A DNA stretch of 45,423 nucleotides from Acidobacteria bacterium 5-1 (GTDB lineage Bacteria > Acidobacteriota > Blastocatellia > Pyrinomonadales > Pyrinomonadaceae): the NCBI GenBank assembly GCA_002050455.1, contig MWZA01000139.1, positions 1 through 45,423 on the forward strand, written 5' to 3'. The notes below the pieces were generated by a model. The model worked only from the letters and a program-made list of their open reading frames with translations, did no database searches and was not told the DNA's origin. The position numbers were made by a program, and so were the translations under genes. How positions within the stretch are numbered: position 1 is the first letter of the stretch; every line of letters begins with the position of its first letter. Of this stretch, positions 40,979-45,423 are shown one piece after another.

Positions 40979-42205
40979 GTGAAGATATCATTTTCAAATA
41001 TACAAAAATTTTTTGCTCTGGCGCTGATTTTTCTGATACATGCAGAAACTTTTGCCCAATCAAGTATGACAAAAAACAACCGCCCACGCGCCCGAGAAAC
41101 GGGGTTGAAAATCGGCATTTTGCCGACCGGCGTGCTAAATTCGATTACGGATGTGCTGGGCGTGCGCGTTGGTCATTCGACCGTTTTTCGCAATGAAAAC
41201 ATCCGAACGGGCGTTACAGCCATTTTGCCACACAGCGGAAATCTTTTTCAGGAAAAAGTTCCGGGCGCGGTTTTTGTCGGCAATGGCTTCGGCAAATTGA
41301 TGGGTTCGACGCAGGTTAATGAACTCGGCGAAATTGAAACGCCGATTTTGCTGACTTCGACTTTGAGCGTTCCGCGCGTCGGCGATTTTTTGCTTGATTA
41401 TATGCTCGCTCTGCCCGGCAATGAAAGTGTGCAGTCAATCAATCCGCTGGTCGCCGAAACCAACGACGGTTTTTTGAACGACATTCGCGGGCGGCACATC
41501 ACGCGCGAAGACGTTTTCGCGGCAATCAAAACGGCGCAGACGGGCAAAGTTGAAGAAGGTTCAATCGGCGCGGGAACGGGAACAATTGCTTTCGGTTTCA
41601 AAGGCGGAATCGGCACGGCTTCGCGCCGTCTGCCCGCATCTTTGGGCGGCTACACAATCGGCGTTCTTGTGCAGACAAATTTCGGCGGCATTTTGACAAT
41701 TGACGGTGCGCCGGTCGGCGTTGAACTCGGCAAGTATTATCTGAAAGACATAGTAGAAAAAAGCGAAAATTCAAAGCCGAAGGCTTCTCAAAATAAAAAT
41801 AACATCAACGATTTGGCGGACGGCTCGATTATTATTGTGATTGCAACCGACGCTCCGGTTGACGCGCGACAGTTAAAACGAATGGCGGCGCGTTCGATGT
41901 TGGGCTTGGCGCGAACCGGCGCGGCGGCGACAAACGGCAGCGGCGATTACGCCATCGCCTTTTCAACCGCGCCGGAAGCCCGCATCAAAACTTCGGGCGA
42001 CAACCGCACCCCGCGCGATGTTAAACTTTTGCCGAACGACGCGATGTCGCCGCTGTTTCTGGCTGTTATCGAAGCAACGGAAGAAGCGATTTACAATTCG
42101 CTGTTTCGCGCGACGACCGTTATGGGACGCGAAAACCGCACGGTTGAAGCCTTGCCGATTGATAAAACGAAGGAGATTTTACGGAAATATGGAAAAATAA
42201 AATAA
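40979..42205 (+). CDS. P1-family peptidase (DmpA-type aminopeptidase)
   Basis: N-terminal nucleophile hydrolase that removes N-terminal residues (L-aminopeptidase/D-esterase family). Starts with GTG 40979; signal peptide ending AETFAQ suggests export. Hallmarks: GILPTGVLNSITDVLGVRVGHST, RTGVTAILPHSGN, GSIGAGTGTIAFGFKGGIGTASR, and the autocleavage site TNGSGDYAIAFST, where cleavage before Ser321 would create the catalytic subunit. 408 residues is usual. It lies between an aspS fragment and the intact aspS. Confidence 0.92.
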   Translation: MKISFSNIQKFFALALIFLIHAETFAQSSMTKNNRPRARETGLKIGILPTGVLNSITDVLGVRVGHSTVFRNENIRTGVTAILPHSGNLFQEKVPGAVFVGNGFGKLMGSTQVNELGEIETPILLTSTLSVPRVGDFLLDYMLALPGNESVQSINPLVAETNDGFLNDIRGRHITREDVFAAIKTAQTGKVEEGSIGAGTGTIAFGFKGGIGTASRRLPASLGGYTIGVLVQTNFGGILTIDGAPVGVELGKYYLKDIVEKSENSKPKASQNKNNINDLADGSIIIVIATDAPVDARQLKRMAARSMLGLARTGAAATNGSGDYAIAFSTAPEARIKTSGDNRTPRDVKLLPNDAMSPLFLAVIEATEEAIYNSLFRATTVMGRENRTVEALPIDKTKEILRKYGKIK

Positions 42206-42233
42206 CGTGAATTCGGGGTTAAGAAATTTTTTC

Positions 42234-42347
42234 ACCACAGAGACACAGAGAAAATTAAACCACAGATGAAAGAAAAAGGTGCATTTTCACTTTGAAATCT
42301 ATGCTTCTTTGGCTGGTTTTTCCCAAAAAACTCTGTGTCTCTGTGGT
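42234..42347. repeat. 17-bp perfect inverted repeat between the DmpA-type gene and aspS
   Basis: ACCACAGAGACACAGAG (42234-42250) and CTCTGTGTCTCTGTGGT (42331-42347). Both convergent genes end nearby, so it could serve as a terminator-like structure, though the 80-base loop is long. Confidence 0.85.
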
Positions 42348-42356
42348 TCATTTTTA

Positions 42357-44180
42357 TCAAACTGACGTTACCTTATCTTCCGTGATTTTTATTCCTAATT
42401 CGTCCAACTGCGCCGCGTCAACCGCGCCCGGCGAATCCATCATCAAATCCTGCGCCGAAGCGGTTTTCGGAAACGCGACGACATCGCGGATGTTTTCCGT
42501 GCCTTGAAGGAGCATCACAATTCTTTCGATTCCGGCGGCAAAACCTCCGTGCGGCGGAGTTCCGTACTCAAGCGCGTCAAGAAAAAATCCGAATCTGCTC
42601 CGCGCTTTTTCCGGCGTTAAACCGAGAGCTTTGAAAATCAAGTTTTGGATTTCGCGTTGGTGAATGCGAATCGAGCCGCTGCCGATTTCGTAACCGTTGA
42701 TGACAATATCATAAGCGCGGGCGCGGATTTTCCCCAACAATTCTTTCTCGCCGTCTTCAATGGCGCGTTTAAAAAGCGGCACGTCTTCGTCCATCAGAGA
42801 TGTGAACGGATGGTGCATCGCGTCATAATTCCCCGTGTCTTCGTTATATTCAAACATCGGAAATTCCGTTACCCAAAGCGGTTTATAGGCATTTTTCGGA
42901 ATCAGATTTTCGCGTCGTGCAATTTCATTTCGCAACGCTCCTAAACTTTGCGCGACAACCGATTTTTTGCCCGCGACAATCAAAACTGCATCGCCCTTTT
43001 CGGCTTCGGTTGATTTTGCAAGCTGCTCGATTTTTTCTTGTCCGAGAACTTTCAAAAGCGAAGAAGTCGTTTCTTCGCCGAGTTTTATCCAAGCAAGCGC
43101 GGACGCGCCGTAACGCTTAATAAATTCCTGCAATTCATCAAGCTGTTTGCGTGAATAATCGGCTTTGCCACGCGCGACGATACATTTTATCGCGCCTTTA
43201 TTTTTTAATGTTTCCGCAAACGGCGCAAAATCCGTGTCTTTTAATTCGTCCGACAAATCTTTGAGTTCCATTTCAAAACGCAAATCCGGTTTGTCGCTTC
43301 CAAAACGGCGCATCGCATCGGCATAAGTCATTCGCGGAAAAGGTGTTTCAAAATCGGCTTCAACCAGCGCGAAAACTTGTTTCAAAACGCCTTCCATCGT
43401 CCGAAAAACCATTTCCTGATTGGCAAAACTCATTTCAATATCGAGCTGTGTAAATTCCGGTTGCCTGTCTGCCCGCAAATCTTCGTCGCGGAAACAACGC
43501 GCAATCTGATAATATTTATCAAAACCGGCAATCATCGTGATTTGTTTGAGAATCTGCGGCGATTGCGGCAGCGCAAAGAATTTTCCCGTGTGAATACGCG
43601 ACGGCACAATAAAATCGCGTGCGCCTTCGGGCGTAGATTTCAACAAAATCGGCGTTTCAATCTCCAAAAAACCGTTTAATTCCATAAACGCACGAATTTT
43701 GCTCAAGGCTCTCGCCCGCATCATCAGATTTTGCTGAAGGCGCGGACGGCGCAAATCTAAAAAACGATATTTGAGGCGCGTGTCTTCGCTTGCAAGATTT
43801 TGATTTCCGGCTGCTTCGAGTTCAAACGGCAAAGTTTTTGCATCATTCAAAACAAGAATTTTGCTTGCTTTTACTTCAATTTCGCCCGTCGGGAGTTTTT
43901 TGTTTATCGTTCCTTCTTCGCGTCTTATCACTTCGCCAAGGACTGCGACGACAAACTCGCCGCGCAGATTTTTCGCTTTCGCGTGCGCTCGCTTTGCATC
44001 TTCTTCGCTGACAACAATCTGTGTCAAACCTTCGCGGTCGCGCAAATCAATAAACGTAAAAATACCGAAGTCGCGTTTTTTCGCCACCCAACCCATCAAA
44101 ACAACTTCTTCACCGACATCTTCGGCGCGAAGTTCGCCGCACGAATGCGTCCGTTCCAAATTTCCCAAAACATCTAACAT
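42357..44180 (-). CDS. aspS: Aspartyl-tRNA synthetase, bacterial type
   Basis: Charges tRNA-Asp. OB-fold anticodon domain at the N-terminus ([48 protein letters not shown]), then class II motif 1 ([14 protein letters not shown]), motif 2 ([24 protein letters not shown]), a bacterial GAD insertion domain (~residues 290-420), and motif 3 ([13 protein letters not shown]). I chose ATG 44180 ([15 protein letters not shown]); the open frame upstream is translated repeat. The C-terminus matches the fragment at 40827-40945. Whether it is discriminating or not cannot be told. Confidence 0.96.
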   Translation of the reverse strand: MLDVLGNLERTHSCGELRAEDVGEEVVLMGWVAKKRDFGIFTFIDLRDREGLTQIVVSEEDAKRAHAKAKNLRGEFVVAVLGEVIRREEGTINKKLPTGEIEVKASKILVLNDAKTLPFELEAAGNQNLASEDTRLKYRFLDLRRPRLQQNLMMRARALSKIRAFMELNGFLEIETPILLKSTPEGARDFIVPSRIHTGKFFALPQSPQILKQITMIAGFDKYYQIARCFRDEDLRADRQPEFTQLDIEMSFANQEMVFRTMEGVLKQVFALVEADFETPFPRMTYADAMRRFGSDKPDLRFEMELKDLSDELKDTDFAPFAETLKNKGAIKCIVARGKADYSRKQLDELQEFIKRYGASALAWIKLGEETTSSLLKVLGQEKIEQLAKSTEAEKGDAVLIVAGKKSVVAQSLGALRNEIARRENLIPKNAYKPLWVTEFPMFEYNEDTGNYDAMHHPFTSLMDEDVPLFKRAIEDGEKELLGKIRARAYDIVINGYEIGSGSIRIHQREIQNLIFKALGLTPEKARSRFGFFLDALEYGTPPHGGFAAGIERIVMLLQGTENIRDVVAFPKTASAQDLMMDSPGAVDAAQLDELGIKITEDKVTSV

Positions 44181-44185
44181 AAAAT

Positions 44186-44254
44186 AGTGATAAGTAATAA
44201 GTGATGAGTGATAAGTGAAAGATTTCACTTATCACTCATCACTTATCACTTTTT
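44186..44254. repeat. Heptad-phased inverted repeat upstream of aspS
   Basis: AGTGATA, AGTAATA, AGTGATG, AGTGATA (44186-44213) face TTATCAC, TCATCAC, TTATCAC (44229-44249): a near-perfect hairpin immediately before the aspS start, and so in its mRNA leader. Confidence 0.8.
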
Positions 44255-44505
44255 GCTTGCAAAATAAAAAAACGCCATTCGATTTTGCGACAAACGAAAG
44301 GCGGAACGCTAAAATTAAACGCTCGCGCCAATCAATTATTATCGTCATTAAATCGAACCGCGTTCATAAAATCCTAAAAATAAAACCGTGCAAATAATAC
44401 AAGAAAGGCGCGTCGAAAAGCAAACAGCCGAGCTGTTGTTTCTGGTTTTATCAAGCAATAAATTGAGTTTTATTAAATTTAACGAACTTAGGTTACAATC
44501 GAATT
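44255..44505. other. Divergent gap between aspS and the thioesterase gene
   Basis: About 250 bp without a gene. TACAAT at 44494-44499 lies 6 bases before the thioesterase ATG, a candidate -10 box of a leaderless transcript; no clear -35 box. Confidence 0.4.
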
Positions 44506-44973
44506 ATGAACGAAAAAAAATCTCTGCAAGAAACCTTTGCGCCGAGTGGAATTTGCTTCGGCTGCGGCGTGGCGAACGAAAAAGGTTTGCGAATCAGAAG
44601 TTTTCCGAACGGCGAAGAAGTTACCGCGACGTGGAAAGCCGAACCACATCATCAAGCCTTTCCCGGAATGCTTTCAGGCGGAATCGTCGGCACTCTGCTC
44701 GATTGTCATTCAAATTGGACGGCGGCGCATTATTTGATGAAGAAAAACGGCAAAACAGAACCAGATTGCACCGTAACAGCAAATTATTCGGTGAAATTAT
44801 TGCGCCCGACACCGAGCAATGCGACAATAAAATTAGTCGCTCGTGTTGTTGATTCAACCGAAGACCGCGCCACCGTCGAAGCCGAACTCATCGCGGGCGA
44901 CAAAGTTTGCGCGACGTGCAAAGGTTTATTCGTCATCGTCAAAGAAGGACATCCGGCTTATTATCGCTGGTAA
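44506..44973 (+). CDS. PaaI-type hotdog-fold thioesterase
   Basis: Predicted acyl-CoA thioesterase. 155 residues in the hotdog fold: SGICFGCGVANEKGLRIRSF at the N-terminus (a variant with two Cys that is common in this subfamily), then FPGMLSGGIVGTLLDCHSNWTAAH, the active-site helix where Asp is in place of the usual Asp/Glu, and TVTANYSVKLLRPTPSNATIKL. Probably monocistronic. The acyl substrate is unknown. Confidence 0.85.
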   Translation: MNEKKSLQETFAPSGICFGCGVANEKGLRIRSFPNGEEVTATWKAEPHHQAFPGMLSGGIVGTLLDCHSNWTAAHYLMKKNGKTEPDCTVTANYSVKLLRPTPSNATIKLVARVVDSTEDRATVEAELIAGDKVCATCKGLFVIVKEGHPAYYRW

Positions 44974-45017
44974 AATAAAAGAAAATCTTGCATTCAGTTA
45001 AACTTGTCAAAAGATTT

Positions 45018-45045
45018 TTGCTTGTATTTGCGATTTGATTATAAT
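45018..45045 (+). promoter_or_regulatory. Predicted promoter of the methyltransferase gene
   Basis: TTGCTT (45018-45023), 16-bp spacer, TATAAT (45040-45045). The transcription start would fall near 45052, only ~5 bases before the ATG, so the mRNA may be leaderless. Confidence 0.5.
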
Positions 45046-45056
45046 GAAACAATCAG

Positions 45057-45423
45057 ATGAAACAGATAGATAATTTTTTGAATAAGATTATTTGCGGCGA
45101 TTGCCTCAAAATTATGAGGCAAATGCCTGATGAAAGTATTGATTTGGTTGTTACTTCGCCGCCATATAACTTAAAAAACTCAACCGGAAACGGAATGAAA
45201 GCCGGAACGAAATCAGGACGTTGGGCAAATAATCCGCTTCAAAATGGATATGCTCATCACGACGACCAAATGCCGCATAATGAGTATGTTGTTTGGCAAC
45301 AAGATTGTTTGACGGAAATGATGCGACTTCTGAAAGATGCCGGTGCAATTTTTTATAATCATAAATGGCGCGTTCAAGGAGGTTTAATTCAAGACCGCGC
45401 CGACGTTGTTAATAGTTTTCCTG
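45057..45423 (+). CDS. DNA methyltransferase, N-terminal part (gene runs off window)
   Basis: SAM-dependent amino-methyltransferase (N6-adenine or N4-cytosine). From ATG 45057 the frame MKQIDNFLNKIICGDCLKIM is open for 122 codons to the edge. It contains LPDESIDLVVTSPPYN-type MPDESIDLVVTSPPYNLKN, the catalytic (D/N/S)PP(Y/F) motif IV, and then HNEYVVWQQDCLTEMMRLLKDAGAIFYNH, motif V-VI. With motif IV near the N-terminus it is of the beta class. A restriction partner cannot be seen from here. Confidence 0.85.
   Translation, partial: MKQIDNFLNKIICGDCLKIMRQMPDESIDLVVTSPPYNLKNSTGNGMKAGTKSGRWANNPLQNGYAHHDDQMPHNEYVVWQQDCLTEMMRLLKDAGAIFYNHKWRVQGGLIQDRADVVNSFP

Noticed and set aside
44255-44505. tRNA gene in the aspS gap
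   Set aside because: No cloverleaf with a T-arm motif could be found here or in other gaps.

Overview
The window is one contiguous piece of a bacterial chromosome of moderate GC, dense with housekeeping genes mostly on the minus strand. The gene mix (nus/infB operon, dipeptide transporter with two large lipoproteins, cupredoxin-bearing metal efflux operon, GxxExxY and Uma2 genes, many heptameric repeats) suggests an Acidobacteriota-type organism, perhaps Blastocatellia/Pyrinomonadaceae. That placement is inference; no rRNA or tRNA gene is present to anchor it.

Layout. 1-7.1 kb: a heavy-metal (probably copper/silver) tripartite efflux operon read leftward: Ig-like membrane protein, TolC-type outer-membrane factor, small lipoprotein, adaptor, cupredoxin lipoprotein, CusA-type RND pump (cut by the window edge). 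Two similar 18-bp palindromes lie upstream. 7.6-15.2 kb: the translation/transcription operon rimP-nusA-infB-(decayed YefM/YoeB-like toxin-antitoxin pair)-rbfA-nrnA, then cobO; a good promoter and an attenuator-like leader precede rimP. 15.4-17.4 kb: a GAF-GGDEF diguanylate cyclase and, divergently, a DUF2383 stress-type protein with a sigma-54-like promoter. 17.5-27.0 kb: an Opp/Dpp transporter (two substrate-binding lipoproteins, two permeases, two ATPases) with a Uma2 nuclease gene overlapped on both sides. 27.0-29.1 kb: coaE, mazG-like, folD. 29.1-31.6 kb: a soluble lytic transglycosylase carrying two in-frame heptad-repeat insertions. 31.7-35.1 kb: a NurA nuclease, zinc-ribbon membrane protein, GxxExxY cassette and stand-alone HAS-barrel-like protein. 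35.3-40.7 kb: radical SAM enzyme, DUF2721 protein, esterase, a 188-bp MITE-like hairpin, an Mpo1-like protein, an aldo/keto reductase and small membrane proteins. 40.8-45.4 kb: a 3' fragment of a second aspS, a DmpA-type aminopeptidase, intact aspS, a PaaI-type thioesterase and the start of a DNA methyltransferase.

The most unusual signals are: (1) a family of heptamer-phased inverted repeats in gene junctions, gene ends and inside one gene; (2) a YoeB-like toxin for which one base change explains both loss of the antitoxin stop and a stop at toxin codon 2, with an added frameshift; (3) the NurA/HAS-barrel locus without a HerA ATPase, interrupted by a repeat-bounded GxxExxY gene; (4) an aspS 3'-end duplication flanking a peptidase gene; (5) mutually exclusive hairpins in the rimP-nusA-infB leader. 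No CRISPR array, rRNA, tRNA or transposase gene was seen.
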